From NCBI GenBank assembly GCA_964575715.1, contig CAZNSG010000362.1:1-45103 (forward strand): 45,103 nt of DNA. The letters run 5' to 3'. This DNA comes from PNAI01 sp964575715 (GTDB taxonomy: Bacteria; Pseudomonadota; Alphaproteobacteria; Rhizobiales; Xanthobacteraceae). Below the pieces are notes generated by a model that saw nothing but the letters and a program-made list of their open reading frames with translations, did not search any database and had not been told where the DNA came from. Position 1 is the first letter of the stretch, and each line of letters starts with the position of its first letter. Shown here in pieces: positions 8,188 through 16,820 of the stretch. The translations under genes were made by a program, and so were the position numbers.

Positions 8188-8341
8188 CAAATCGTTAACC
8201 GATTTACCGACCATTAACATCATGCTGCGAAATGCGGCCCCGCGCCATTGCCGAAGCAATTGCAAGGTGATGTGCAAGCCAATGGCAAGCATTCTGCCCT
8301 AGCGTCCACCAACCCCACGAGGATCAAAGGGGAAGCCGGAC

Positions 8342-10621
8342 GTGTCGAATGTGACCGCGTTGTCGCATGACGAGCCGCGGGAGCAGTCAAATCCCGCGCT
8401 CCGAGATCGTGCGCGCCTGGGCGTGCTGCTGCCGCTTTGCGTCTTTGTCGCGTTTGCCATCCTGTGCATCGTGGTCGCGGCATTCACATCGGCGCAGCGC
8501 GCCAACGAAGTCGCAATCGAGCACGAGCAAGAACTCTTCACCAAGGCCATCGCCAATCGTGGTGAGTGGTCATTGCGCAAGCTCAAGTCCGTCATCGATT
8601 CCCATACGGCTTTCGACCGGATCACACCGGTCGATCTCGACCTGGTTCTTCAGCGCGTCGGATCGGGTTTAACGGCACTGATCGATCACGACTTCGTTCT
8701 GGTGGCCGACGCATCCGGACAACTCGCGCATTCGTTTATCAAACGCGACTCCATTGGCCCGGATTGGCTGCCCGCAGCTTTTGCCGAACTGGCACCCGTG
8801 CTCGCGTATCTGCACGGGGACAATCGTGCGGCGCCCGACAATCTGGTGTGGTTGACCAAGCCCAAGCAATCCGCTGACGGTTCATATGTCGCAGAGGCGG
8901 CATTCCTGCAGGCGCTGATGGGCCGTGCCGCCATCATCACCAGCATTGTTACCGGCGCCGCAGGCGGCGACGGCAAGGCACCGGTGGTGCTGACTTTGCA
9001 GTTCGTCGATGACGCCCTGCTTTCTGACATCAGCGGTCGCCTGCAACTCGCCAACTTGCGCAAGATTGGCAACGAACCCATCCCGACCGGGGATCATATC
9101 TTCGATTTCCACGACCAGCGCAGCCAGACTGTGACGCGATTTGCCTGGACCCCGCAGCGGCCAGGAGCCGAAGTGCTGGCGAGCGTCGTTCCCTACATCG
9201 CGATCACGATCGTCGGCTTCGCGCTGCTCACGGCCTTCATGCTTCGCTTCATGCGCCTGAGCGCCGCCACCATCGCCGCGGGCGAAAGCCGCCTGCGCTA
9301 TCTCGCACTGCACGATCCGCTCTGCGGTCTTCCGAACCGCGTGTATTTCGGCGAACAGCTGGAAGTCATGATTGCGCAAGTGCGCCGCGGCGGTCCGCCA
9401 GCCGCCGTGCTCTATCTCGATCTCGATCATTTCAAGGACGTCAACGACACGCTCGGCCATTCGATTGGCGACAAGCTGATCCGCAGCGTCACGCAGCGCC
9501 TGAGGCATACGTTGCGCGACGACGACCTCGTGGCCCGTCTCGGCGGCGATGAATTTTCGGTCATCACCACGGCCACGTCCGACCATGCCATGCTGCATTC
9601 GATTGCACGAAGGATCATATCGTCGCTGTGCGCACCCTACTTGATCGAAGGCAACACCATCGTCATCGGTACCAGCATCGGTATCGCGACCATCGAGCAG
9701 GACTCCGAGGATTGCGCCACCGATGTCATGCGTTACGCCGACATGGCGCTCTACCGCGCCAAGAGCGAGGGCCGCAACCGCGCCTGCATCTACGACAACG
9801 TGATGAATGCCGATCTCTCGCGCCGCAAGCAGCTCGAAAACGACCTGCGCGAAGCGATCGAGAACGATCAGCTGCACGTGGCCTATCAGCCGGTGGTCAA
9901 TGCCAGCGGCGAGAAAATCGTCGGCGTCGAGGCACTGGCGCGCTGGTCGCATCCCGAGCGCGGCTTTATCAGCCCGGTCGAATTCATTCCGCTTGCCGAG
10001 CACTCAGGGCTCATCATTGAGCTGGGCGAGTGGGTGTTGCGCCAAGCCTGCCGCGACGGCAAGGTCTGGCCGGGGTTGTCCGTTGCGGTCAACGTCTCGC
10101 CCGTTCAGTTCCGCCAGGCCGATTTCGTCGAGGCGGTCGAGCGCATCCTGGCGGAGACCGAGTTCGATCCCAACCGGCTCGAGCTTGAGCTCACCGAGAG
10201 CACCCTGATCGGCAACGTGGAGATCGCGGAGACCGCCATGCTGCGGCTCAAGACGCTCGGCGTGCGGCTGGCGCTCGACGATTTCGGCACCGGCTATTCG
10301 AGCCTGCTCTACCTGCGCCGCTTCCCGTTCGACAAGCTCAAGATCGACCGCAGCTTCGTGCACAGCATCGAAAAGACCGCCGATGCCGCCGCGATCGTGC
10401 ATGCCATCGTCAGCCTGGGCCGCGGGCTCGGCATGAAGGTGACCGCCGAGGGCGTCGAGAACGCCGAGCAGCATCTCTTCCTGCGCGCCGCCGGCGTGCA
10501 TTACATGCAAGGCTTTCGCTTCGGCAAGCCCTGCAGCGCAGCCGAGATTAGCGCCTACCTCCAGTCGCCCGGCGCCTACCGCGGCATCGAGCGCGACGCG
10601 GTCGCGGCCATGGCGGGATGA
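8342..10621 (+). CDS. Membrane-bound GGDEF-EAL protein (c-di-GMP turnover)
   Basis: A 759-residue protein. Two membrane segments (about 27-48 and 281-303) frame a periplasmic sensor region of some 230 residues. The GGDEF domain keeps the intact active site GGDEF (401-405) and an inhibitory site RDDD (392-395) five residues before it. The EAL domain keeps Glu530-Ala-Leu and later DDFGTGYS and KIDRSF. Both synthase and phosphodiesterase halves therefore look catalytically able. Which activity dominates cannot be told. The start is a GTG with AGGGGAAG upstream. It stands alone downstream of the Anbu operon after a 154-bp gap. Confidence 0.92.
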   Translation: MSNVTALSHDEPREQSNPALRDRARLGVLLPLCVFVAFAILCIVVAAFTSAQRANEVAIEHEQELFTKAIANRGEWSLRKLKSVIDSHTAFDRITPVDLDLVLQRVGSGLTALIDHDFVLVADASGQLAHSFIKRDSIGPDWLPAAFAELAPVLAYLHGDNRAAPDNLVWLTKPKQSADGSYVAEAAFLQALMGRAAIITSIVTGAAGGDGKAPVVLTLQFVDDALLSDISGRLQLANLRKIGNEPIPTGDHIFDFHDQRSQTVTRFAWTPQRPGAEVLASVVPYIAITIVGFALLTAFMLRFMRLSAATIAAGESRLRYLALHDPLCGLPNRVYFGEQLEVMIAQVRRGGPPAAVLYLDLDHFKDVNDTLGHSIGDKLIRSVTQRLRHTLRDDDLVARLGGDEFSVITTATSDHAMLHSIARRIISSLCAPYLIEGNTIVIGTSIGIATIEQDSEDCATDVMRYADMALYRAKSEGRNRACIYDNVMNADLSRRKQLENDLREAIENDQLHVAYQPVVNASGEKIVGVEALARWSHPERGFISPVEFIPLAEHSGLIIELGEWVLRQACRDGKVWPGLSVAVNVSPVQFRQADFVEAVERILAETEFDPNRLELELTESTLIGNVEIAETAMLRLKTLGVRLALDDFGTGYSSLLYLRRFPFDKLKIDRSFVHSIEKTADAAAIVHAIVSLGRGLGMKVTAEGVENAEQHLFLRAAGVHYMQGFRFGKPCSAAEISAYLQSPGAYRGIERDAVAAMAG

Positions 10622-10757
10622 CATTGGCCGGGTGATTTCGCCCATCCATTGCGTTTGCAACTGTTCCGCCGCTCTCCCCCACGCTACAAGATTCGTGCAT
10701 TACAGCTGCCGGTCCCAGCCTGCAGGATGTCGGGAATCAGTCGTTCGGAGGAAACAG

Positions 10758-10844
10758 ATGGCTGCCTCGCAGAAGGTTGCGTTGATCACCGGCGCCGGCA
10801 TCGGCATCGGCAAAGCGGTGGCGCTCGCGCTCAGTCGATCTTGA
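10758..10844 (+). pseudogene. Truncated 5' end of a short-chain dehydrogenase gene
   Basis: This 28-codon fragment starts MAASQKVALITGAG and keeps its CGGAGGAA ribosome site. It is a diverged copy of the first 25 codons of the intact SDR at 11960-12718, with about six base changes in 75. Homology stops at 10832, directly at the stop codon (10833-10831) of the opposite-strand tctC-type gene, and the frame closes two codons later. It is a remnant of a paralogous or duplicated SDR that lost its body when the tctC-type gene arrived or a deletion took place. Confidence 0.85.
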
Positions 10845-11820
10845 TGCCCATCGCGGTGACGATCGGCCGCCACCGGGCCACTTCGCTCTCGACGTAGCGC
10901 TTGTACTCCGCGGGACCGATGGGCGGCTCGAGTTCGAATGTCCCGAATATGAGCAGCTCCTGGTAGGACTTCTCGGCCAGCAGCTTCAGGTTCGCGGCGG
11001 AAATTGTGTCGATGACGTCCTTCGGCAGACCGGCCGGCCCGTACACACCGATGAAGTTCGGCGCGACCAGATCGGCGAGCCCCTGCTCGACCGCGGTCGG
11101 CAATTCGGGCGCGGCCGCCAGGCGCTTGCCGTGCGTCACGGCCACCACCCGCAGTTTGCCGGCCTTGTGGTGTTCGAGCACGATGTTGGTCATGGCCGGC
11201 ACGAGAAAGGGAATCTGGCCGGCCAGAAGATCGATCAGCCCCGGCCCCGCACCCCGATAGGGCACGTGCGGGAGGTCGGTGATCCCGGTCCTGAGCTTGA
11301 ACAATTCGCCCGTGAGGTGATTGAGCGAGCCATGGCCGGCGCTGCCGTAGGACATCTTGCCCGGATTGGCTTTGATATGGGCAACCAGTTCCTTGAGATC
11401 CTTGACCGGCACCGACGGATGGACGGCGAGCGCAAAGGCCGTGACCGCGATCGGCGATATCGGCTCCAGATCCTTAAGCGGATCGTAGGTCGGCTTGATC
11501 TTGAGCAGTGCCTCGGTGATGTGGGTGGTCGCCCCGCCGAGCAGCAGCGTGTAGCCGTCGGGCCGCTGCCGCGACGCTGGGGCCGCGCCGACGCCGCCGC
11601 CGGCGCCGCCGATGTTCTCGACCACGATTGTACCGAGCAGATTCTTGATCCGCTCGGCCCACGGCCGGCCGATGGTGTCGTAGGCGCCGCCCGGCGGGAA
11701 TGGCACGATCAGCCGGATCGGACGATCGGGATATTTCGCCTGGCCGAAGGCCAGTCGCGGCAGCAAGGACGGCGCGGCAAGCGCGGCCAACCCCTGCACC
11801 AGCAGATCGCGTCGCCTCAT
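10831..11820 (-). CDS. TctC/Bug-family extracytoplasmic solute-binding protein
   Basis: A 329-residue periplasmic binding protein of the tripartite tricarboxylate transporter type. It starts MRRRDLLVQGLAALAAPSLL, a signal with twin arginines that may be Tat-dependent. The mature start YPDRPIRLIVPFPPGGAYDT is the conserved Bug motif. GGAGGGVGAAPASRQRPDGYT and PYRGAGPGLIDLLAGQI are further hallmarks. The ligand (usually a carboxylate or related small anion) cannot be told. The ATG at 11820 is preferred to an in-frame start 57 bases upstream because GGGGAGA precedes it and the signal begins there. No TctA or TctB membrane gene is nearby, so it is an orphan. It sits between a broken and an intact SDR copy. 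Confidence 0.9.
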   Translation of the reverse strand: MRRRDLLVQGLAALAAPSLLPRLAFGQAKYPDRPIRLIVPFPPGGAYDTIGRPWAERIKNLLGTIVVENIGGAGGGVGAAPASRQRPDGYTLLLGGATTHITEALLKIKPTYDPLKDLEPISPIAVTAFALAVHPSVPVKDLKELVAHIKANPGKMSYGSAGHGSLNHLTGELFKLRTGITDLPHVPYRGAGPGLIDLLAGQIPFLVPAMTNIVLEHHKAGKLRVVAVTHGKRLAAAPELPTAVEQGLADLVAPNFIGVYGPAGLPKDVIDTISAANLKLLAEKSYQELLIFGTFELEPPIGPAEYKRYVESEVARWRPIVTAMGIKID

Positions 11821-11959
11821 CGGATTCTCCCCTCGAATTGGCAACTGCCGCCAGTTGAGATCAAATTTTGGGGCCAATCAAGCGGCGTTTTGCCAGGAGC
11901 CATTGCGGCAAGGTCCATGAGCCTTCAAGATGATGCAAAGGCTTCATGCGGAGGAACCT

Positions 11960-12718
11960 ATGGCTGCCTCGCAAAAGGTTGCGTTGATCACGGGCGCCGG
12001 CACCGGCATCGGTAAGGCGGTGGCGCTTGCGCTCGCGCGCGATGGCTACGCGGTGGCGCTCGCAGGCCGGCGCAAGGAACTGCTCGAATCCACCGCCCAG
12101 GAAGCCGGCAACGCGCCCACACTGGTGATGCCAACCGACGTGAGCGACCCCGCCGCCATCAAGGCGCTGTTCGCCAAGACCAAGGAAACTTTCGGCCGGC
12201 TTGATGTTCTCTTCAACAATGCCGGCATTGGCGCGCCCGCGGTGCCGATGGAAGAACTCCCCTACGAGACTTGGAAGAAAGTGGTCGACACCAATCTGAC
12301 CGGCGTTTTTCTGTGCACCCAGGAGGCGATCAAGATCATGAAATCGCAACAGCCGCCCGGCGGTCGCATTATCAACAACGGCTCGATCTCCGCCCACACG
12401 CCGCGCCCGCGCACGGCCGCCTATACCGCGACCAAGCACGCCATCACCGGGCTAACCAAGCAGACCGCGCTTGATATGCGCGGCACCGGTATCACCTGCA
12501 GCCAGATCGACATCGGCAATGCCGCGACCCCGCTGACCGAGCGCATGGTGCAAGGCCAGGGCGTGCTGCAGCCCGACGGACGCATGATGGTCGAGCCGCG
12601 CATGAACGCCGACGACGTAGGCAAGGCGGTGGTCTATATCGCCAACCTGCCGCCCGACACCAACGTGCTGTTCATGACGGTGATGGCCAACGGCATGCCG
12701 TTCGTAGGAAGGGGCTGA
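11960..12718 (+). CDS. Short-chain dehydrogenase/reductase
   Basis: A classical SDR of 252 residues using NAD(P)(H). The cofactor motif TGAGTGIG is at 11-18, NNAG at 86-89, and the catalytic residues are Ser142, Tyr155 and Lys159 (YTATK). Arg37-Arg38 after the second strand could favour NADPH, but this is weak evidence. The substrate is unknown. The ATG at 11960 follows GGAGG by 5-6 bases; an earlier in-frame ATG at 11930 lacks this and lies before the family motif. Its 5' end is duplicated at 10758-10844. Confidence 0.9.
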   Translation: MAASQKVALITGAGTGIGKAVALALARDGYAVALAGRRKELLESTAQEAGNAPTLVMPTDVSDPAAIKALFAKTKETFGRLDVLFNNAGIGAPAVPMEELPYETWKKVVDTNLTGVFLCTQEAIKIMKSQQPPGGRIINNGSISAHTPRPRTAAYTATKHAITGLTKQTALDMRGTGITCSQIDIGNAATPLTERMVQGQGVLQPDGRMMVEPRMNADDVGKAVVYIANLPPDTNVLFMTVMANGMPFVGRG

Positions 12719-13042
12719 TCGCGCGGGCAATCGCAGCGCGCTCCGAGAGCGGATCCGTTCGCGCGCAAAAAAGCTCAGCAAATCGTGCATTTTTGGCTTC
12801 ATGGGCAGGCGCATAGCGGCATGAGCCGCAAAACCGGCCGGCGTCGCGCCTTGCAATAGCCCTATTTTGCGCCTATTTAACTGTCGTTCGATATTTGGCC
12901 GGACAACTGGGCCGCTTCGCCTCGTCATTGACGGGCGCGCACGTTTCAGACTCTCTCACCAAGATCGACGAACCGGGAAAATGGTCACGAAACCTCGTGC
13001 GCCATATCCCACGTGCACACCGTTAGTGAAAGGACTATCTCC
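12719..13042 (+). other. Long leader region of the cold-shock gene
   Basis: This 324-bp gap holds no gene. It contains an A-run at 12768-12773 and an AT-richer patch at about 12860-12900. Cold-shock genes often have long structured 5' leaders, so part of this may be transcribed. No promoter or cold-box could be fixed by eye. Confidence 0.35.
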
Positions 13043-13252
13043 ATGAATACGGGCACAGTGAAGTTCTACAATGACCAAAAAGGCTTCGGCTTCATCCAGC
13101 CGGACAACGGCGAGAAGGACGTATTCGTCCACGCCACCGCACTGGAGCGCGCCGGCATCAATGGCCTGCGCGAGGGCCAGAAGGTGAAGTTCGACACCGC
13201 AAACGATCCGCGCAGCGGCAAGGTCGCTGTCAACACGATCGAGGTCGCGTAG
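13043..13252 (+). CDS. Cold-shock protein, CspA family
   Basis: A single cold-shock domain of 69 residues that binds single-stranded RNA or DNA as a chaperone. RNP1 is KGFGFI (13-18) and RNP2 is VFVH (27-30). The start at 13043 gives the normal CspA length and has AAAGGA upstream; the GTG at 13013 would add ten unrelated residues. A strong hairpin terminator follows at 13285-13315, so it is probably monocistronic. Confidence 0.95.
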   Translation: MNTGTVKFYNDQKGFGFIQPDNGEKDVFVHATALERAGINGLREGQKVKFDTANDPRSGKVAVNTIEVA

Positions 13253-13284
13253 CCGTGGCTGCGTAGCCAGTTCACCAGCATCAG

Positions 13285-13315
13285 AGCCGCCGCTCACAGC
13301 GGGCGGCGGCTTTTT
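13285..13315 (+). terminator. Rho-independent terminator of the cold-shock gene
   Basis: AGCCGCCGC (13285-13293) pairs with GCGGCGGCT (13303-13311) across a 9-base loop, and the 3' arm runs into TTTTT. It lies 32 bp after the stop codon. Confidence 0.85.
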
Positions 13316-13342
13316 CCAGAACAGGGCGCTCGCTGCATTACC

Positions 13343-13446
13343 TAGAGCATGATCCCGAAAAGTGGGAACCGGTTTTCGGAAAAGATCATGCTCAAACAAA
13401 AAGCTAGAGCCCGCTTCTGATTCCATCAAGATGGATAAGGCTCTAG
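13343..13446 (+). repeat. Intergenic palindromic repeat, family 1, copy 2
   Basis: Same organisation as the copy at 521-623: a GAGCATGATC..GATCATGCTC hairpin with a CCGAAAA/TTTTCGG core, then the second half from GCTAGAGCCC to GGCTCTAG. It lies directly after the cold-shock terminator. Confidence 0.88.
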
Positions 13447-13516
13447 CGCCCGCGACAACAACGATGCCAAGGCTGTTTTCGAATAGCCCCGGTGGTATTC
13501 CCCGTCAGGAAATTCA

Positions 13517-13831
13517 ATGCCGAACGATATTCAATCGATCAACCAGACCCGCAACCAGACACGCAAGCAGGCGCGGGACTTGACCGGATTCGATTACAGC
13601 GCGCCGGCGGAGCTGTTTCCGAGCCGCAACAAGAAGGGCGGAGCCCGGATCACCTACAAGCGGTTTGACATGGCGGCGGAGGCTCTCCGATACGCCGTCG
13701 AGGACATGCCCGGGGTTGCCTTGCTTGGTGCTTACCTCGAGATCGCGGAAACGCGGTTCGGGGAGCAGGAAATTCAGCAACTGTACGCGAGCGATGCCTA
13801 CCCGCTTAAACGCCGCGCGAAAGCCGATTGA
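13517..13831 (+). CDS. Conserved-looking hypothetical protein
   Basis: A 104-residue soluble protein without signal or membrane segment. The N-terminal 20 residues are rich in Gln, Asn, Arg and Thr (NQTRNQTRKQARD). The middle (GARITYKRFDMAAEALRYAV) is likely helical and the C terminus is basic. CAGGAA lies 7-8 bases before the ATG. The family is not recognised and no function is proposed. It is followed by the desaturase gene after 36 bp and could be co-transcribed with it. Confidence 0.65.
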   Translation: MPNDIQSINQTRNQTRKQARDLTGFDYSAPAELFPSRNKKGGARITYKRFDMAAEALRYAVEDMPGVALLGAYLEIAETRFGEQEIQQLYASDAYPLKRRAKAD

Positions 13832-13867
13832 CGGCTGCGCGCGAAATTAGACGAGAAAGCCGCTCGA

Positions 13868-14902
13868 TTGAAAAACAGCCAACACCTCACACCTCCCGCC
13901 GAATCCGCATTGGATGCGCGCGCCTGGACGAAAATTCTCGCCTGCTATCGGCAGCCCAGCAATGGACGCGGTATCGTTGAAATCGGGATTACGATTGTAC
14001 CGCTGGTCTTATTGTGGCTGCTGATTTGGGCGACGCTGGATCTTGGTTATTGGCTCTCCATACTGCTCGCCGTGCCGGCCGCTGGCTTCCTCGTGCGGCT
14101 ATTCATGATCCAGCATGATTGCAGCCACGGCGCCTTCTTCCGTCATCGCCTGGCCAACGATTGGATCGGCCGTGTGATCGGCGTCCTGACGTTGACACCC
14201 TATGACTTCTGGCGGCGCACGCACGCCATCCATCATGCGACGTCCGGACATCTCGATCGCCGCGGGTTTGGCGATGTCAGCACGCTCACCGTGCGCGAAT
14301 ATCGTGCGAAATCGCTCTGGGGACGGTTTTGCTATCGTTTCTACCGGCACCCACTGGTCATGTTCGGCATCGGTCCGGCCTACCTTTTCATTTTGCAGCA
14401 TCGGCTTCCGGTCGGACTGATGCGCAAGGGGTGGCAGCCCTGGCTCAGCACCATGGCGACCAATTTCGCGATCGCGGCAATTATCACCACGCTGATCTGG
14501 TTCATCGGTCTCAAGGCGTTCCTGCTCGTACACGTGCCGATCATGCTGCTCGCGGCCTCAGTCGGCGTGTGGCTGTTCTACGTGCAGCATCAGTTTGAGC
14601 AGACGACATGGGAGAATGACGCGGACTGGACTCTGCATGCAGCAGCCCTGCATGGTAGTTCGCATTACGACCTGCCCGGAATCCTGCGCTGGTTCACGGC
14701 CAATATCGGCGTCCACCACGTCCATCACCTGTGCAGCAGCATTCCCTATTACCGGCTACCGCGGGTGCTGCGCGACCACCCCGAACTATGCGGCGTCGGC
14801 CGGCTGACGCTGCTGCAGAGTTTCCGCTGTGTTCGCCTTGCGCTATGGGACGAAGCCCAGCGGCGGCTGGTCACATTCCGCGACGCCTGGGCGCAAGGTT
14901 GA
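13868..14902 (+). CDS. Membrane fatty-acid desaturase
   Basis: An integral-membrane di-iron desaturase of 344 residues that would introduce a double bond into an acyl chain. The three histidine boxes are HDCSH (83-87), HAIHH (119-123) and HHVHH (282-286). Hydrophobic segments lie at about 39-57, 61-80, 196-213 and 215-236. The start is taken as TTG because no in-frame ATG occurs before residue 80, which already lies next to the first box. The true start could be a little different. The position of the double bond and the acyl carrier are not known. Confidence 0.88.
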   Translation: MKNSQHLTPPAESALDARAWTKILACYRQPSNGRGIVEIGITIVPLVLLWLLIWATLDLGYWLSILLAVPAAGFLVRLFMIQHDCSHGAFFRHRLANDWIGRVIGVLTLTPYDFWRRTHAIHHATSGHLDRRGFGDVSTLTVREYRAKSLWGRFCYRFYRHPLVMFGIGPAYLFILQHRLPVGLMRKGWQPWLSTMATNFAIAAIITTLIWFIGLKAFLLVHVPIMLLAASVGVWLFYVQHQFEQTTWENDADWTLHAAALHGSSHYDLPGILRWFTANIGVHHVHHLCSSIPYYRLPRVLRDHPELCGVGRLTLLQSFRCVRLALWDEAQRRLVTFRDAWAQG

Positions 14903-14934
14903 GGCGCGATACCGATCGTGCGCGTTCCGGCCTT

Positions 14935-15037
14935 CTAGGGCCTCATCCATCATGGTGGAATCAAAGACGGCCCTAGCTTTTTGTTTGAGCATGATCTTTT
15001 CCGAAAACCGGTTCCCACTTTTCGGGATCATGCTCTA
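14935..15037 (-). repeat. Intergenic palindromic repeat, family 1, copy 3 (reverse)
   Basis: Reverse complement of the copies at 521 and 13343. The shorter half (CTAGGGCC..GGGCCCTAGC-type arms) comes first, then the GATCATGCTC hairpin. It sits between the stops of the convergent desaturase and binding-protein genes. Confidence 0.88.
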
Positions 15038-15117
15038 AGCGTTCATGCGAATGCGCAAGGGCGAATAGATCGTTCGCGATTGGTCAAAAATCCCGACACC
15101 AGCATAGCATTTTCAGT

Positions 15118-16089
15118 TCACTCCGCCTTGACGCCTGCCGCTTTGACGATCGGAAACCATTTCTCGATCTCGGCCTTGTGGAAGGCGCCAAACGCCGCCG
15201 GCGTCTGTTGCTCGCGCGGCGGCAGCGCCATGCCGAGATCGGCGATCCGCTGACGTGTTACGGCGTCATCCATCGCGGCGTTGGCGGCAGCATTGATCCT
15301 GACGACAACATCGGAAGGCGTGCCCTTGGGCGCCCACAGTCCGTGCCAGGTGCTGACATAGATGCCGGGCACGCCGGCTTCGTCGGCGGTCGGAACGTTG
15401 GGCGCCGCGAACCAGCGACTCTTCGCCATGACCGCATACGCCTTGATGTTGCCGTTGCGCAGCTGCGGTAACGAGTTCGCCGCCAGATCGCACGAGAGGT
15501 CGATTTGCCCCGCGACCAGATCCTGCAACGCCGGCGCGCCGCCGCGATAGGGCACGAACTGATAGCTGGTGCCGGTCTGCTGCTGAAAGAACATGCCGCA
15601 AAATCGCGCCAGGCTTGCGGTGCCGGTGGACGACGCCGAGGCTTTGTCCGGATTGGCCTTGAGCCACGTCACCAGCTCCTGCAAAGTGTTCGGCGGCAGG
15701 GTTTTTTTGGCGACCATCCAGTACGGAACGTTGGGCAGCAGCGCGACCGGTTCGAGATCGTTGAGCACGTCGAAGGCAAGCGTGTAGACCGCGGCCGACA
15801 CCACGTATTGTCCCAAGGTCCCCATGCCGATCGTGTATCCGTCGGGCAGCGAGCGCACGACGCGGGCGATCGATAGCGTGCCTCCGGCGCCGCCCATATT
15901 TTCCACCACGACCGGCTGGCCGAGCGTCACCCGCATGTGTTCGGCCAGTATGCGGGCCAGCGCATCCACCGCGCCGCCGGCCGGCAATGCCACAACGATG
16001 GTGATCGGACGCGATGGATAGACCTGTGCGGTCGCACTTGCGACAAATCCAACCGCGGCCAGGAACAGCGCTACGAAAAATCTTGCCAT
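15118..16089 (-). CDS. TctC/Bug-family extracytoplasmic solute-binding protein
   Basis: A 323-residue periplasmic binding protein with a Sec signal (MARFFVALFLAAVGFVASATA, cleavage after about residue 21). The mature start YPSRPITIVVALPAGGAVD is the Bug signature. ENMGGAGGTLSIARV and PYRGGAPALQDLVAGQIDLS are further family motifs. It is about the same length as the other Bug protein at 10831 but clearly diverged, so the two probably bind different ligands. Its upstream neighbour on the same strand is the cyclophilin-like gene, 151 bp away. No membrane components are linked. Confidence 0.9.
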   Translation of the reverse strand: MARFFVALFLAAVGFVASATAQVYPSRPITIVVALPAGGAVDALARILAEHMRVTLGQPVVVENMGGAGGTLSIARVVRSLPDGYTIGMGTLGQYVVSAAVYTLAFDVLNDLEPVALLPNVPYWMVAKKTLPPNTLQELVTWLKANPDKASASSTGTASLARFCGMFFQQQTGTSYQFVPYRGGAPALQDLVAGQIDLSCDLAANSLPQLRNGNIKAYAVMAKSRWFAAPNVPTADEAGVPGIYVSTWHGLWAPKGTPSDVVVRINAAANAAMDDAVTRQRIADLGMALPPREQQTPAAFGAFHKAEIEKWFPIVKAAGVKAE

Positions 16090-16240
16090 GTCACAACTCT
16101 ACTACATGATTTCGATATCGCCGATCGTTCAGATCGGCCTCAATGGAATTTGCAGTCAGTATCTTAATTGAGGGCTTGCCCAGACACCAGATATCGCCGG
16201 TCGCAAATGCCGTCGGCCCAGGCGGTGCACAGGCGGCAGC

Positions 16241-16615
16241 TTACGCAACGAGCGTGACTTTGATCTTGCTGCCGGCGCGGACCTTGGCCAACGCTTTGAC
16301 GTCGCCGAGCGCCCGCGCGAAGATGTTGCACGGACTGGCAAGCCGCGTCTCCTCGCCCTGGCTGATCGGCGTGCGGCCAAAGCCGAGCGCGATGGCCGGC
16401 CCTTCCGGCCAGTAGGCCACCTCGCCCGGCGTGATCACGGCGCGCGCATCTCTCTCGCGCTTGACCTTCACTGGAACATCGAAATAGACCTCTTCGCCCC
16501 AGGTCAGCGCCGACGCATCGATCGGCAATGCAGCCGCGATCGCCTTCGCGGTCGGCGTATCGAGCAGCTCGGCGTCGAGCGTGAGCGAGCCGAAATCAAA
16601 ACGGATGCGCGCCAT
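16241..16615 (-). CDS. Cyclophilin-like fold protein
   Basis: A 124-residue protein resembling the small bacterial cyclophilin-like (TM1367-type) family. Features are the N-terminal RIRFDFGSLTLDAELLDTPT, the middle WGEEVYFDVPV, and PGEVAYWPEGPAIALGFGRT. These proteins adopt the cyclophilin barrel, but prolyl isomerase activity is not established and the typical active-site Arg/Phe pattern is not evident. GGAGGGAG precedes the ATG. It may be co-transcribed with the downstream Bug protein. A fused or adjacent occurrence of this fold with transport or carboxylation genes is known, but no partner is proven here. Confidence 0.75.
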   Translation of the reverse strand: MARIRFDFGSLTLDAELLDTPTAKAIAAALPIDASALTWGEEVYFDVPVKVKRERDARAVITPGEVAYWPEGPAIALGFGRTPISQGEETRLASPCNIFARALGDVKALAKVRAGSKIKVTLVA

Positions 16616-16650
16616 TCACAACTCCCTCCATGCATAACCCACTCAATGGT

Positions 16651-16801
16651 CGTTGCCGGGCTTGACCCGGCAATCCATTGTGCGATCCCACTAGCAGAAA
16701 TGTCTCATGGATGCACCGGAACTCGGACCTGTCCGAGTTCCGCACTATTATGTGCCACAAGTCGGCTATACCCGACTTGTGGTTTCAAGCCCGCGCATGA
16801 C
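16651..16801. repeat. Intergenic inverted repeat, family 2, copy 2 (carries a twin-hairpin insert)
   Basis: The left arm GTTGCCGGGCTTGACCCGG pairs with the right arm TCAAGCCCGCGCATGAC. The inner CATGGATGCACCGG stretch matches the copy at 1212-1391. The twin-hairpin module at 16718-16782 lies between CCGG and the right arm. The repeat ends within 20 bp of the nupC-type start. Confidence 0.82.
16718..16782 (+). repeat. Twin-hairpin module 2
   Basis: Hairpin A arms GGAACTCGGA/TCCGAGTTCC, loop CCTG. Linker GCACTATTATGTG. Hairpin B arms CCACAAGTCGG/CCGACTTGTGG, loop CTATAC. Same orientation and same host position as module 1. Confidence 0.85.
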
Positions 16802-16820
16802 AAAAATTGGGTTGCTCGAC

